64,000 bases of DNA from Erpobdella octoculata (lineage: Eukaryota; Annelida; Clitellata; Hirudinida; Erpobdellidae): positions 40,850,030 to 40,914,029 of the forward strand of contig OZ022241.1 of NCBI GenBank assembly GCA_963978895.1, given 5' to 3'. Shown one piece after another: positions 37,608-53,339 of the stretch (position 1 is the stretch's first letter; every line of letters starts with the position of its first letter). Under the pieces are notes generated by a model that was not told where the DNA came from, made no database searches, and worked only from the letters and a program-made list of their open reading frames with translations. A program made the position numbers and the translations under genes.

Positions 37608-40600
37608 ACCTGTATCACAAAGACTTATGATGATGATGATGATGATAATGATATCACAGAGACTTATGATGATGAAGATTATGGTGGTGATGATGATCCC
37701 TGTATCGTACGGACTTAAGATGGTTGGGATGGGATACCTGTATAACTAAGACTTTTAACCTTCTATCTCTGTCGATTCTCTGCCAGGCACCACACCAACG
37801 AGCTTGAGCTTCTTTTCCACATGCTGAGGTGCTTCACGGGCAAGTACGTCCCCCAGTTCACTTTCTTCAAGGAGTTCCTGGAAGAGACCGTAGCAAAGGT
37901 TTGTGTTCCTCGGTTGTTTTCTTTTTGTTACGGCAGATTACCGATGATTTTGACGGTCGATTGTCGCTTGTAACCATTTGTCGGTTTCCTACGTAGGGAT
38001 TGTTTTATAAAAATAAAAAAACTTGTTGAATATCTTAAAAAGTTGGTTTTATAAAAAAAACTTGTTGAATATCTTCGGACAGACTTACTCCACGGAGTGG
38101 AAGAGAAACGCGTTCTTCAAATTTGTCGAGATATTCCACCAGAATGATTGGTCGCACGATGTCAAAACCAAGGTTTGCCATTGGACGAATCATTAATTAT
38201 TAATTGATTTTTTTTTATGACTAAACTTCTATTGGTTTGTCGTATAAATTAATATTTAATGGGCAATAATTTTAGTGATTTGAATGTTTTAATAACCAAT
38301 TAATAGATACTTCAACACGTTCTGATACCTTGTTTCACGAGTTCATTCGACAAGGAGGAAGATGAACAGCTGATCGGGGGACCGCCCACCCCGGACCTGG
38401 AGAGTGACGACAACATCATTAGCATATTCATAAGCAAGGTTTGGGCAAGATGATGATGATGGTCGTACGCAGTGGAGTCTAATGTTTTAAGCTTTAGATT
38501 CTGATTGGCTACTAATCTGTTTTTTTTCTTCTCGATGTTCTACTCATCGTATGATTGGCCGGTTCGAAAGTGTTTTCAGTTGACCTTGACCTTTACTCTC
38601 TCCAGGTGGTCGACCCGGACAACCCTTTCGGAACGTCGGACGCTCTTCGTATCTTCCTTCTCCAGCTTTCCTGCCTGTTCGTCGAGAGAGCGTCTCGATA
38701 CATCCACGACGTTGCCAACAAGTCTGCGACATTTTTTTTAATATCTTCAAATTTCTTGTTTATTTATTTAATTAATGCTGCATAATTAATTAATTAATTA
38801 ATTAAATAATCCACGATTTTGCCAACAAGTCTGCGATTTTTTTTAGATCTTCAAATTTCTTGTTTATTTATTTAATGCTGCCAATTCATTCAACGATTAC
38901 ATTTTTTTAGATCTTCAAATTTCTTGTTTATTTATATATTTAATTAATGCTGCCGATTCATTCACTGATTCATCAATCCATCCCCTCTTATATTCATTCC
39001 CCAATCCAGACGTCAAGGCAACAAGCTACGACGTCTGATGACCTTCGCCTGGCCGTGTCTGCTGACGAAGACCTGTGTCGACCCGGCCACCAAGTACCAC
39101 GGGCACCTGCTCCTGTCGCACATCATCGCAAAGTTTGCAATTCATAAGAGGATTGTTCTCCAGGTGTGTCTTTCTGTCTGTTTGTATGTTTGTTTGTTTG
39201 TTTGTATGTATGTATGTTTGTTTGTATGTTTGTTTGTATGTATGTTTGTTTGTTTGTTTGTTTGGACGTGTCATGCCAGCTCCACCACAGGTAAATACAA
39301 CTACACTTGTGGTCATATTTGAATTTCCGTATGTTTATAATTCTAGTATTTATTTTCATAGTTTTCAGTTGTTTCATTTATTAAATTATTTATTTAATAA
39401 CAAAAAATCACAAGAATCCGCGTTTATTATCTTCTTTTTAATGTCGTCGAAAAGGTTTTCCACAGTCTCCTGAAAGCGCACGCCGTCGAAGCCAGAGTCG
39501 TGGTCAGGCAAGCCCTTGAAGTTCTTACTCCTGCCATGCCTGGTAGGATGGAGGATGAGAACGTATGTTTGCTTGTTTTACTTACTGTCTTTCATCGTCT
39601 TCTTGTTTGTTTTATTGAGTTCCGCTATTTTTTTTTATTATGTTCTTCTATATTTCTTTGTGTTCTTCTATGTTTCATTGTGTTCTTCTATATCTCTTTG
39701 TGTTCTTCTATGTTTCATTGTGTTCTATTCATTTTTTTTATTATGTTCTTCTATGTTTCATTGTGTTTTTCTGTGTTTCATTGTGTTCTTCTGTGTTTCA
39801 TTGTGTTCTTGTTTGGTTTCGTTACGCTTAATCGGGTCGTCTTGAAAGGTTCGTTTGTTTGTTCATTCGTTCGTTCGTTCTGACAGAACATGTTGACGCA
39901 CTGGACGAAGAAGATCATCGTGGAAGAGGGACACACCATCGCACAACTGGTCCACGTGTTGTAAGTTGGATGGACCTTTAACATGTTATTGTGATGACTG
40001 TGGTGGTAGTGGTGGTGGTGATTATGATGTTCATGATGTCAGAGAGAGTTTTGATAATGATTTTCATATATGGTGTTGAAATTATTTTATAACAGATAAT
40101 TGTTATTGTTATAATTAAAATTATTATAAGTAATTAAAGGAGGCACAAATCTATCGATTTATCAACAATTAGAAAGATATATTGGATGTTTTAAAGATAC
40201 AAAAAAAGAATAATGATTGTGACTTGAATTTCCGATACTTTTTTTCACATAAATATTTAATAACGACGGTATAATAAAATAACGAAAATGATAATTATTA
40301 TTAATAAATTATTCACTAATGCTCTAAACAACGACAGGCAATTGATATTCCGACATCACAAAGTGTACTACCCCGTCCGCCACCATCTCGTCCAGAATCT
40401 CTCCAGTAGCATCCAACGTCTTGGTCTCACCCCCACTGTAAATCTCAATTTTTTTTGTTTAGTTGTTTATTGGTAAATAAAATGAAAGCTATAAGGATTA
40501 GGTTAACGTATCATTTTGCTTATCACGTAAATATGTCGCGGCTTTACAACGTAATCCTCGTAATGTAAAGTTACATGCACGTGTGTCTCAGTCGAATCCG

Positions 40601-43600
40601 ATATGTTTCCATGCGCTCGTTCATCGCGTGTCTAGGATTCGATTTACCGGTCGCGCGACATTCAACGCTACGATTTGTAACATGATTCGTTATTACAGGC
40701 CACGGCTGAGCACCGGAGACTCGCGGTCGATCTGGCCGAAGTCATAATCATCTGGGAGATTCAAAGGATCAAGGAAGATGCAGAAGAGGGTCAGTCGTCA
40801 TCGGTGAGTTTTCGTCTGTGAAATTGCCGGCGTCGATTTCTAAGTCCCCCTCCCATAAAAAATGTTGCAGTATATGTTGAATTTTACTAAAAAATGTTTT
40901 AGTATATGTTGAATTTTACTAAAAAATGTTGTAGTATATGTTGAATTTTACTAAAAAATGTTGTAGTATATGTTGAATTTTACTAAAAAATGTTGTAGTA
41001 TATGTTGAATTTTACTAAAAAATGTTGTAGTATATGTTGAATTTCACTAAAAAATGTTGTAGTATATGTTGAATTTTACTAAAAAATTTTGTAGTATATG
41101 TTGAATTTTACTAAAAAATGTTGCAGTATATGTTGAATTTTACTAAAAAAATGTTGTAGTATATGTTGAATTTTACTAAATACATCAAGTTTTTTGTGTC
41201 CTCGCACGTACGTCATTGGACGACTTCATAACTTTGTCACCTTTGTTTTCGATTGCAGTCCTCGAAAGAGATAAACAAGCCCATCGACAAAGCTCACTGC
41301 GACACGGTCGTCAACTTTCTTCTCAGGATCGCCTGCCAGGTATGAATCCGGTTCCGGTTGATTTGTTTCCTCGCTGGTGAACGGTAGCTGCATACTTTAT
41401 TCCGGGTAGTCGTGCAACGAAGTTAGGTTATTGACAGAATCGAACGTCTTATAAAATTAAGATTCTATTGGCTCGCAACCTCGATATTCGTGCACTTATT
41501 TCGAACCCGCCGTTAAAGCAACATCGATTTTTAACCAAATTTTAAACCACACCCCCCTCCGATCGCAGGCCAGCGAGGCTGCTGGATCACCGGGGGAACA
41601 GCTCTCCCGCCGATGCATAGCCCTGCTGAAAAAGGCTCTCAGTCCGGAAGTGTGGCCGAACGCGGAGGTCAAGGTCGCCTGGTTCGACAAGATTCTGAAT
41701 TCCGTCGAGGGTCAGCAGCCGAACATCTACAACATTTGCACTGCTCTTGAACTTTTAACCTTTCTTCTCGGATTTTTGGTGAGCCTTTACCGTGTTTCAT
41801 TGTTATTCTGATATCTGTATTTATACTAGAGTTGCTCTTTCTTTCTCTGTTTCTTTCTTCTCTTTTTCTTGTCAATTAATTATTTTATTTTTTTAAATAA
41901 TTATTTTACTTTTAATTAATTGTTTTATTTTTTAAGTAATTATTTTACTTTGTAAATGTTTGCTTTATTTTATAAATAATTATTTTTAATTTATTATTTC
42001 ATTTTTAAATAATTATTTCATTTCAAATAATTATTTTAATTAATTACTTTATTTTTATTTAATTTTTCAAATTATTTTCAGTTCCTATTATTATTTATTA
42101 TCGTAAATGTATTATTATCGAAAACATTACTACCTCGCAGAAAAAAGAAACGATCCTATCGAACTTCAAAGCTCTACAACGGGGCGTAGCCGGGTGCATG
42201 GGCTGCCCCAACCTCAAGGTCATCAGAGCCGTGCACCAGCTGCTGTCGAAGCTCATGGGAATCTTCCCGACTGAGCCCGCTGCTTCGACGGTGGCGTCCA
42301 AGTACGAGGAACTGGAGTGCCTGTACGCCTGCGTCAGCAAGCAGGTCTACGAGGGATTGGCCAACTATGAAAAGTTTGTTTCGTTGTTGTTGTTCTAGTA
42401 GTAGAAGTTGTTGATGTGGTTGTTGTAGAAGCTGTTGTCGTGGCTCTTGCAGAAGTTGTTGTCGTGGTTCTAGTCGAAGTTGTTGTGGTTCTAGTTGAAG
42501 TTGTTGTTGTGGTTCTAGTAGAAACTGTTGTTGCTCTGGTAGAAGTTGTTGTGATTCTAGTAGAAGTGGTACTTGTGGTTCGCTGGTTTTTATGGGGTCA
42601 TCGGACGGTCGGATCCGATTTTCGGAAAGTACAGTTTTGACCCCAGTTACGGTCAGGTAATATTATTTATCGATAACTCGCATGACCGGCGAAGGTAATT
42701 AATTAAACCGCCCGTCTCACCTGAACCGACAGAGCTCCGCAACAGCAGCTGTTCAGCACGCTGATGATTCTCAAGGCAGCCTGCCAGTCCAACCCGAGCT
42801 ACATCGACCGTCTCATAACCTCCTTCATGAAGGTCTTGCAGAAGATGGTCAAGGATCACTTAACTAACAGTACACCGGTGAGGATGGTTTTGTTTTGTGA
42901 CCGACTGATTGGTGCATATTTCAAACTTTTTTTTTTATTATTATTCGTTTATTAAAGAAAAATATACGGACTGTAAATCCAATAAAATACTAAATTAAAT
43001 TAAATTTTTCTTAAATTAAAATTTTTTTTGTATCAATTAATCGTAAGTTTGGTATTTTCAGTTTTGTTTGTTTTTTTACCGATCGAGTCGTGATACGTTT
43101 TTTCTTTTCTTTACGACCGGTCTAACGACTGCTAATTAATAAGAGCAATTTCCTTCCGCCGACAGAGTGCAGGCGGTGCAGCCGCCCCTGCTGCCGCGAC
43201 GTCCGAAGCCGGCGGGACGGCCACCGAGCTCCTGATCCACAGCCTGGACCTGGTGAAGAACCGGGTCGGGGTCATGAGTCCGGAAATGAGGAAAATCTAT
43301 ATTATAAGCGTCCTGACGAGTCTGATCGATAAGACGACCGATACGAAGATCATCAAGGCCATCATCAAGATGATAGAAGAGTGGGTGAAAAACAAGGTTG
43401 GTGGTGGTGATGATGTGACAATGTTGTTGATGATGATGATGATGATTTGGTAGGGGTGTGACAGGTGGTTGTGATGATGATGATGATGATAATTTGGTGA
43501 AGGTGTGACAGGTGATTGTGATGTTGGTGATGATGATTTTGGTAGAGTTGTTAAAGGCGATTATGACGATGATGATGATTTGGTAGATGTGTGTCAGGTA

Positions 43601-46527
43601 ATCTGTGATGATTTAGAAGGAGTGTTATAGTCAGATGATCATGTTTGTGACGATTTGGTAATGATGTGACAGTCAGGTGATTATGTCTGTGTACGATTGT
43701 GTATGATTACGATGATTACGAACAAAAAACTGCGGTTTATAATTCAAAGCTAAAATTGTTCAATCGAACAGTCTCAGATAGCCATCAATCAGTCACCGAA
43801 TGTGAAAGAGAAAGTCTACCTGTTGAATCGATTGCAGCCGAACCTGGAAAAGAGATTCCCGGACGATCTCGAATTGAATGCTCAGTTTCTTGAACTCATC
43901 AACTTCATATATTGGTACTATTTTCAACGTTGATTTTTTGTTAAGCCGTAATTAGAATTTACCGCTGTCTTAACCCATTTAGTGGTCACTACCATACGAA
44001 AAGACTAAAAACGACATTGCGTTTTCGCAACTATAACCGTTAATAGGTTAAACGTCATTACCATTTTCTTCATCATTTTCTTCGTCCTCCCCCCCATTTG
44101 AATCATTTCTCGCATCCTTGCAGTGACGAATCGCTGAAGTCCTCCGACTACATCTCGAAACTGGAGACCCCGTTCCTGGCCGGGCTGAGGAGCAGCCAGC
44201 CCCACATCAGGCAGTGGTTCGCCGATGTGTTCGATGCCAACATCGAGAAACTGGCTTGGCAGAGAATCTTCTACATCATCTCCTCTCAGAACTGGGAGCC
44301 CATGTCTGCCCACTACTGGATCAAACAGTGCATAGAGGTTGGTTTGATGGGGGATGATGGATTATAAAAGAAAGAGGGGCATTTTATGTTATTATTATAA
44401 TGTAGTTATATTTATAATATTAGTTTATTAATTATAATATGCCAATTATATAAAAATATTTCATTCAAATTATTATTATTATCTTTATAATACATATTTT
44501 TATTTTATATTATTTTATCCTGACGTTATTATTGCTAGTGTATGAGCAATCGGGTCGTAAATCTTCTCTATGTTTTGTCCACGTCTCTTTCAGCTGATCC
44601 TAAACTCTGTGAACATGGAGTCGCGGGCTTTCCTCATGAATAATCATCAGCTCCTCCCCCCTCTGCTGACCACTGCTGACTTGAATTCGAGCCAGGAGAG
44701 CGAAAAAGCCGAAGGACAGCAGGCCGTGCCGAAAGCCGCCGACGAGGCGGAGCCGATGGAGTGGGAGGTTGGTGGTCGATGAACTGAGAGGTTTGATGGA
44801 AGAATTAAGTGACGGGGGGAGTGTGTGAAAATGGGGGCATAATGACTTGAAGTGTGAAAATGGAGGGTTTGTGACTAAAACTGGGGGGAAGTGAGTGAGC
44901 GAAAATGGGGGTTAGTACCTAAAAGTGTGGGGGAGTGAGTGGTGAGAATGGGGGTTAGTGACTTGAAGTGTGGGGGAGCGAGTGGTGAGAATGGGGGGTT
45001 AGTGACTTCAAGTGTGGGGTGTGAGTGAGTGAAAAGGGGTATTAGTGCCTAAAAGTGTGGGAAGTGAGTGAATGTGTGTTCATATGAATGAGAGAAAGCA
45101 AAGAGGTTGAGTGAAAGAAAGTTTGCAGTGTGAGTAGTGAGTCATTTATGTAGTTGAGATGATCACGATTTGTGAGCTCACCCGATTTTCCTGTCCAGGA
45201 CAACGAGGAGCCCCCGCAGGTGACGCCCGGTGAAGAATCGATCATGGCACAGGTGGAGGCCATGCTGGGATCGACCTGCACAGGTAGTACACCTGACGAA
45301 ATGAGACGAAACATGCTCGTGCGCATAGCCGGTCGTCAGGTCAGGTACCTTCAGGAGTGCTGTCAAGTAAAGGTGAGAAATTGAAAGATAGATATTCCTA
45401 GATTATCATAGTTAATTAATTTACGCAGGCTGTGTTTTTCTGTTTTAATAATATTATGTTAATGTAATTTATCATAATTAATTAGTTTATGCAGGCTGTG
45501 ATTTTGTATTTCAATAATATTATGTTAATATAATTTTTATAATAATATAATAATAGTAATTGGTTTTAAAGTTTTATCGAAATTCAGTTTATACGTTTTA
45601 AATGCTCCTCGTTTCGTTCCGTTCAGATCGGCCCGTTCATCAGGGCTCTCATCCAGCTGTGTCACGACTCCACGTCCCTGGCGCACGATACCTGGCTGCT
45701 CGTATTTCCGAGGGTCTGGAAGATCATTCCCTCCATCTCTCAGAGGGTGAGTCGGCCGTGCGAAGGCAGAGACGAAAAGCTGGAATGACGTAGATGAGAC
45801 GAGATGAACTTGATAATATTGCAATATAGATTCATGGAAAGTTAATATAAGGGAAATTGTGGAAATTTATATTGTTATTATTATTATTATTATTATTTTA
45901 TTAGCACTTAACAAAACATAAGTCTTGCACTAAGGCGAGTCATAAGCCTTAAAGTCAGTTTAAAAATGCAGAGGATTTGATCGAGGAGCTAGGTTTTGCG
46001 TCGAGTGAGTGAAAACGAGTGATTGAGTGAAGAACGAATGTGTGAGTGAAAATGAGTGAAGAGCGAGTGTGTGAGTGATTAAGTGAAGTGCGAGTGATTA
46101 GACGAAAGAAATTGAAAATCCGGCGATACCGGTCACCAGAGTTCTTTTTCGAAATTTTTATTTTTCATTTCCCGCCAGTTACTTCCGAAGGAGATCGTGA
46201 AGTTCATGTCCTCGGGCAACCACATGCCCCAGAGGGATTCTCAGCCGAGCTCTCTCAAGACCTTCCTCGAGGCCGTTTTGTTGTGCTCTCCGACCATTTA
46301 CGTCAGGTGATTTGGGGACGGGGTTGGGGGGCGTGGCTTATCATTGCTTTTTCTTGTCATTTAAGGAACTGAACTTTTTATTCAGAGCACCAGATGTAGT
46401 TATGTTAGTACTCTGAAGAATTAAAGCAGGAAGCTGCTGCTATAATGATATACATATATAGATTGATGGATGGATAGATAGATAGATAGATAGATAGATA
46501 CATAGATAGATAGATAGATAGATGGAT

Positions 46528-46615
<88 letters not shown>

Positions 46616-46881
46616 TATTTATCGACTGCTTCACCTGTAATTGTCGTAGACCTGTATTACTGAAATACCTGGCCAAAAGCCACAACGTGTGGCACCGGAG
46701 CCTGATGACGATGGAGGAGGAGGCATTCTCCATCGGGGTTTTCGACAAGCAGCTGTACAAGCAGAACAGAGACCACGCCCTGGAGACGGAGGTCGTCTCT
46801 AATAACCTGGTCTGTCTGTTTGTTTGTTTGTTTGTTTATTTGTTTGTTTACTTACTTACTTACTTATTTATTTATTTATTT

Positions 46882-46932
<51 letters not shown>

Positions 46933-49694
46933 TTCATTTATTCATTTGTTTTTTTATTTACTTATTTATTTTTAATTATTTATTTATTTATTTATTTGTT
47001 CATTAATACTCTGCCGGCTGACTCATCGATCGATTGGTAATTAATTATTCATTCCAGGAGCTGCTGGAGAGTTTAGCCCAGGCCTACAAGTCCATCAAGG
47101 AGGAGGACATGTTTGTGGCCGTGTGGATCAAGAGGGCACGCAAGCCCGCCACCCTCAGTGCCCTGGCCTTCGAGCAGCAGGGGATGTTCGGGCACGCCAG
47201 AGATGAATATTTGGAGGTTAGTTAGTTGTTGCTCGTTCGGTGCTTTGTTTGTTTTGTTGTATTAGTTGTTTCTTTGTAAGCTCTGTACAGCTGCAATGAG
47301 GTGGTTGTGATGATGGTGATGATGATGATGATGACAGTAATGATAATGATGACAACAATGATGATGGTGGTGGTTATGATGATACAATGGTGGTTGTGAT
47401 GATGATGATGATGATGGTTATGATGATGATGACCAAAATGATGTTTGTGATGATGATGATGATGACGATGATGATGGTGGTTATGATGATGCTGAAAATG
47501 ATGGTTGTGATGATGATGACGACAATGACAGTGTTAAATAAAGATTGTGAAAATTTCTTCTTTCCAGTCCCTGTGTGCTGCCAGGGATCTGATGAACACG
47601 GTCACCGTTCAAACAATCGAAGTCTCCGAATTGCAACTCCAGAGCGATCATGTAATCAGGTACGTCGGTTCTTACGGTTTCAGGTCGTCTCCACGGTCTT
47701 TCTTTTCTTCCCTATTATCCCCGTGAAGGGGGCTGTGGGGCCTGTAATGTTTCTTCTTTTGCTCGTACTTTTATTTTGATGTCAAAATCTACCAATTTGA
47801 AGCTATTCATCTTTTAAATAGGAACACATAATTGGCTCAATTTATTAACCCATTTATTAAATAATTTCTCATCGATTGATTCTATTCGCTTCATCAATCG
47901 CTTGAACGACCTGTTAACGAATCGATTGATTGATATCGTCACCTATTTCCGACCAGGTGCATGAAAGAGTTGAACGAATGGGAGGCTCTAGAGCTGTTCG
48001 CCCAAGAATCTGGAGTTGGCATCAACCTCGACTTGATCCTCCAGTGTTCCTGGAGGTCGACAAACTGGCCGCTTGCCAAGAATGCCCTCACTGCTGTTTG
48101 TATATATTTATAAATATATCTATTAAGTTTTTTTATTGCTACAGCTGCTGCTTCTGCTTGGAACAGCTGGCAACAACAGCTTGTAATTAGTTATTTAGCT
48201 GTTTATATATATTTTTTTTATTGCTACAGCCTACAGCTGCTTCTGCTTGGAACAGCTGGTGTTATTTAGTTCATATATATATGCATATATACATATATAT
48301 ATATTTTATTGCTATAGCTGCTGCTTCTACTAGAAACAGCTGGCAACAGCAGCTTGTTATTTAGCTGTTCTTTGCTATACACGATCGTTCCTACTCTTGA
48401 GGTTTTTTTTTATAAAATTTTCATAAACGTCGTTTGATTCCGTCGTCGTCCGCAGATGGAACTGGACTGTCCCAGGGAGGAACTGTGGAAGATGAACATG
48501 TACCGAGGCTACCTGGCCATCTGCCACTACGACGACCAGCCCCTCTCCTCCGTACGCATCTCTTTTCTTCTTTTTTTCTATCATTTTTCGATTGCAAGTA
48601 GCGCTAAATTACGTTAAGGATTTGTCAAGAGTCTGTATTTTACGTATTAAACGCTTTTCGATGTTTCGACGTAAATATATTTGAAAACAACATCTCTCTG
48701 TCTAATTTGTACTCGTTGATAAAAACTGATTCGTTGTTTGATCTGACTGCGGTTGTTGTTTATCGGGGGGGTCACAGGTCGAGAAACTGGTCGAGATGGC
48801 AACGAACCTGGCCGTGAGGGAGTGGAGACGTCTGCCGCACATCGTGTCTCACGCCCACATCGAACTCTTGCAGGTCAGTGACCTTTATTTATTTATTTAT
48901 ATGTGCATATGGTCTTTTTTTTATCTATTTTTAGGATGGTGATAATATACCGGCATCTGGTGTGATAATAAATAATATAAAGAATCGTAAAAGATGAATT
49001 TGTAGCAATTTTGTTATTTCCTTTTTTTTCTACCTTTTTCTTCCTTTTTCTCACTAACTCCATCTTTCACTTATTCTTTCTTCTTTTGATTGATTGATTG
49101 ATTCTCTCTCTCTCTCTCTCTATTTCTCTCTCTCTTTTTGTTCTCTTTCACTCTCTCATTCCATCCACCATGACACGCTCTCTCTTTCTCCGACCAGGCA
49201 TCGCAGCAGATAATCGAGCTGCAAGAAGCAGCTTCGCTCAACAACAGCATCCAGCCCTCGGTTCTGGGAAGGGAGCAGAGCAACCACGACATCAAGGCCA
49301 TCATCAAGACCTGGAGGTATCATCATCACCATCATCATCACCATCATCATCATCATTAACATCATCATCATCATCATTATGGCCATCATCATCAACATCA
49401 TCATCATCATTATGTCTACCATATTGGAAATAACCATCATTCTGTTATTCATCATAATTAACCAGTCTGACGAACTTTGTCATCTTTACTACAACCACCG
49501 CCATTTTTTATTTCCGTCACCAGGAACAGGATGCCGGCGATAATGGACGACCTGTGTCACTGGAGTGACATCTTCATGTGGAGGCAGATCCACTTCCACT
49601 CCATCACAAGTGCATCCGGTGACCTGCCGAACGAGACGGTTGGTGATTGTGATGAGGATGATGATGATGCTCGTTAAGATGATTATTATTAGGC

Positions 49695-49728
<34 letters not shown>

Positions 49729-51550
49729 TGTTGATGATGAGGATGATGATGATAAGAACAATGATGATGATAGTAATAAAAACTATGGTTATAGTGATGA
49801 TTATGATGATCATCATCATCATGATGATCAAAACAATGGTGATAGTAATGATTATGATGATGATCAAAATGATGATGATAGTGATGGTGATGATGATGAC
49901 CAAACATCTTATCTTCTTGCAGGCCCAGCAGAACGCCACCATGCTGGGCATCCACCACACGGCCGTGGGACTGGTTGAGTTCGGGAAGGTCGCCCGGAAG
50001 CACGGACTGACGGACGTCTGCATCAATACACTGGACAAGTACGTAGCTACTCACTTTTGTTGCTTTTTCTATTGGATATTATTAGTTACTGTAAAGTTTG
50101 ATTGGTCGCTTTTTAATTACTGTTCAACCAGTAGTAACCCATCAATAAACATTTTAAAACATTACCATTGATTGATTGGTTGGTTGACAGACTTATTTCT
50201 TTAATAGTTGATTGAACAGATTACAGTATGATAGATTACTCTAATGGTTGATTGGTTGATTGCTCTAATGATTGATTGTTTACTTTAATGGTTGATTAAT
50301 TGATCACTCTAATAGTTGACCAACTTTTCCCACCGTCAGGATTCATTCAATCCCGAGCGTTCCCGCCGTCGACTGCTTCCAAAAGGTCAAGCAACAGGTC
50401 AAGTGCTACCTTCAGCTGGCCTCGACCAACGGCATGTCAGAGCTTCAACAGGTTCGTACGACGGATGATGATTGATTTGAGTTTGTTTCTGTATGTTTCA
50501 TTATGCGTGTGTGTGTGTGTGTGCGTATGTGTGCTTATGTTTGTCCTTGTATTTATATTTATGTTTTTATGTATGTTTCTGTGTGTGTGTGTGTATATGA
50601 GTCTGTGCTTATGTCTCAGCACAGTCTTTTGCTTAGTATCTGTTTTTGTATTCGTATCTATGCGTCTTTGTAAGTTTTCAAGTTACGGTCTGGTATATCA
50701 AATTTTAAGTTTACGTGGATGCGCCTGTTACATTCTCATCAACTAAACTTTCTCCGCCATCACCACCGCCGACACTAGCCACATTAACTAAACTTTTTCC
50801 ACCATCATTACCAACACCACAACCACCAACACCACATCCACCACCAACACCACATCCACCACCAACACCACATCCACCACCAACACCACATCCACCACAA
50901 CTGCTACCAACATTCGTTATGTTAACTAAACTTTCTTCTCCACCACCATCACCAACTCCAGGGAGTGGACATCCTGGATAGCATGTCCGTACGTTACTTC
51001 AACAAGGAGATGATCTCGGAATTCTACGCGTACAGGGCTGCGTACATGTCCTTCGCTGGCAAGTAAGTCTCGTCGGCGGTGCTGCTCATTTCCGTTTTGT
51101 CTCCTTTTTAGAGAAATGAAGTTTAATTAATTATTTGATTATTCACATTTAATCTACGTTAATACTTTCTGATGTTTATATATATATATATATGTATGTT
51201 ATAACTTCGCATAGTGCTGTTAGGTGCGCTGCAATCACAAAACGATATATAATGATACTTTTTTTAAGGGCTATATCTAATGTATATAATAATAATAATG
51301 TTTATTATTATTATTATTATTATATTATTATTATTAAATTATTATTTTATTATTATAATTGTATTATTATTAACGACCTTGAAAAATCTGTTTCTGACGA
51401 AGGTCGGCCGAAGCATACCAGCTGTTCTCGGCAGCCGCTCAGCTGAGCGACACGACTGTCAAGACTTGGGCTCTGTGGGGGGAGTACTTGGAAGGTCTCT
51501 TCCTTTCCGACACGTAAGTGGAGGGAGGAACTGGTTTTTGAGTTTATAAC

Positions 51551-51593
<43 letters not shown>

Positions 51594-53008
51594 TTGCAAA
51601 CTCCAATTGATGATATCTGTCATCAGCCACAATGGGGGATGTTGCTGGTGATGATGTTATAAGATGATGATGATGATAATGATGATGGAAGGTGATGATG
51701 ATGATGGTGGTGGTGGTGGTGGTTATGAAAAGTGATGATGATGGTGATGAAAGGTGATGATGATGATCATGGAAGATGATGATGATGATGAACTCAATTC
51801 CATCCATCCAGCAAAATGACAGACAACGGAATGGCGGCCATCACCAGCTTCCTCTTGGCTTGTCGCACTCAGAGCGAGACGAAAGCTAGAAAGTACCTCG
51901 CCAAGGTCTGTACGCAGTTAATAATTATTCACAGCTGTGTTGCGGAGGACAAGGATTAAACAGTTTTTTTTTGTTTCATTTATTATTTTTAATTAACGTT
52001 CTTATTTATTAAAAAATTTAAATTAAAAAAAATAATTGCTAATTTAATCCAATTTTTTTTCATTATTCATTCATTAAAAAATTCATTTATTAAAAAATTA
52101 AAATTTAAAAAATGATTGCTAATTTAATTTAATCCAAATTATTTATTCATTTTATTCATTCTCGTTCTTTCACTCACTATTCACTATTCAAGGTCTTCTG
52201 GTTGCTGACGTTCGATGACGACAAGCAGACGCTGACGGAGACGTTCGAGAAGCACAATGCCGGAATTCCGACTCACTTCTGGATCATATGGTTGGCTGTC
52301 TTTTAGTTGCAACCGTCATTGGATTATTTCATCAGCATCATCATCACCACCGCACTGTTATTAAGTTACTTTTATTATCACCATCATCATTACCTTGCTG
52401 TTATTAAGTTACTTCATCATCATCATCACCACTACACTTGTTGCTGTATTCCTTAAGTTACTTTATCATCACCACCCTGTTATTAAGTTACTTAATTATC
52501 ATCATCATCATCACACCATGAGGTTTCTTTATCATAATCACCATCATCAGCACGCTATTAAGTTTCGTTGTCATAACCATCGTTACCATTACTAAGTCAC
52601 TCCGTGATGATCATCATCGTCACATCACTACTGCTATAATTTATCATCATCGTCAAATTCCAAAATGCACCTTCATGCGATTTCCGCAATTCGGCACCTC
52701 CAGGATCCCGCAGCTCCTCTCCTTGCTGGCGCGTAACGAAGGTCGCGTAATGACTCTGCTGAGCAAGGTTGGAACCACCTTCCCGCAGGCTGTCTACTTC
52801 CCGACGAGGACCCTCTATTTGACCCTGAGGCTCGAGCACAGGGGACGATGTGAGAGTTTGTTATTGTTGTTGTTAATTATTATTAATTATTTATTTATTT
52901 ATTCATTTATTTATTTTTTTATTCATTCATTTGTTTATTTATTGAGAATAAATTTAGCAGTTTTTGTGTTGATCAGTGTATTTTATGAGATGATGATGAG
53001 AAGGGTGG

Positions 53009-53039
<31 letters not shown>

Positions 53040-53284
53040 TATGGTGGTGATGAAGATGGTGATGATGATGAATATGGTGGTAATGAAGATGGTGATGATG
53101 ATGATGATGTTGATGAAGATGGTGGTGATGATGACGATGATGGTGATTATGATGATGATGAGGAGAATGGTAGTGGTGATGATGATTATGGTATTGATGA
53201 GCAAAAAAGCAGATGCTAGATGATGTTAACATGTAGAGCTAAGAGCAGTTTGATAGCAGTTGAATAATAAACCAACTAGTTAAT

Positions 53285-53339
<55 letters not shown>

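Larger units (their letters stand above)
30914..42877 (+). other. TRRAP: TRRAP exons 28-54 (residues about 1102-2309), central HEAT region
   Basis: Exons: 30914-31012, 31177-31358, 31509-31594, 31955-32066, 32718-32942, 33294-33443, 33770-33953, 34497-34618, 35394-35564, 35662-35865, 36196-36315, 36469-36561, 37004-37150, 37345-37412, 37787-37898, 38083-38172, 38307-38438, 38606-38721, 39010-39163, 39455-39562, 39887-39960, 40338-40437, 40699-40803, 41259-41339, 41569-41778, 42141-42373, 42733-42877. Family blocks include DMIPPKKHLLRFQPA, LRRLMTFAWPCLLTKTCVD, HHKVYYPVRHHLVQNL and MGIFPTEPAASTVASKYEEL. Confidence 0.93.

Noticed and set aside
45358..45373. Alternative donor CAA|GTAAAG for TRRAP exon 59
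   Set aside because: Ending after Q would delete VK, which aligns with the conserved REVKTG segment; GTGAGA two codons later fits better.
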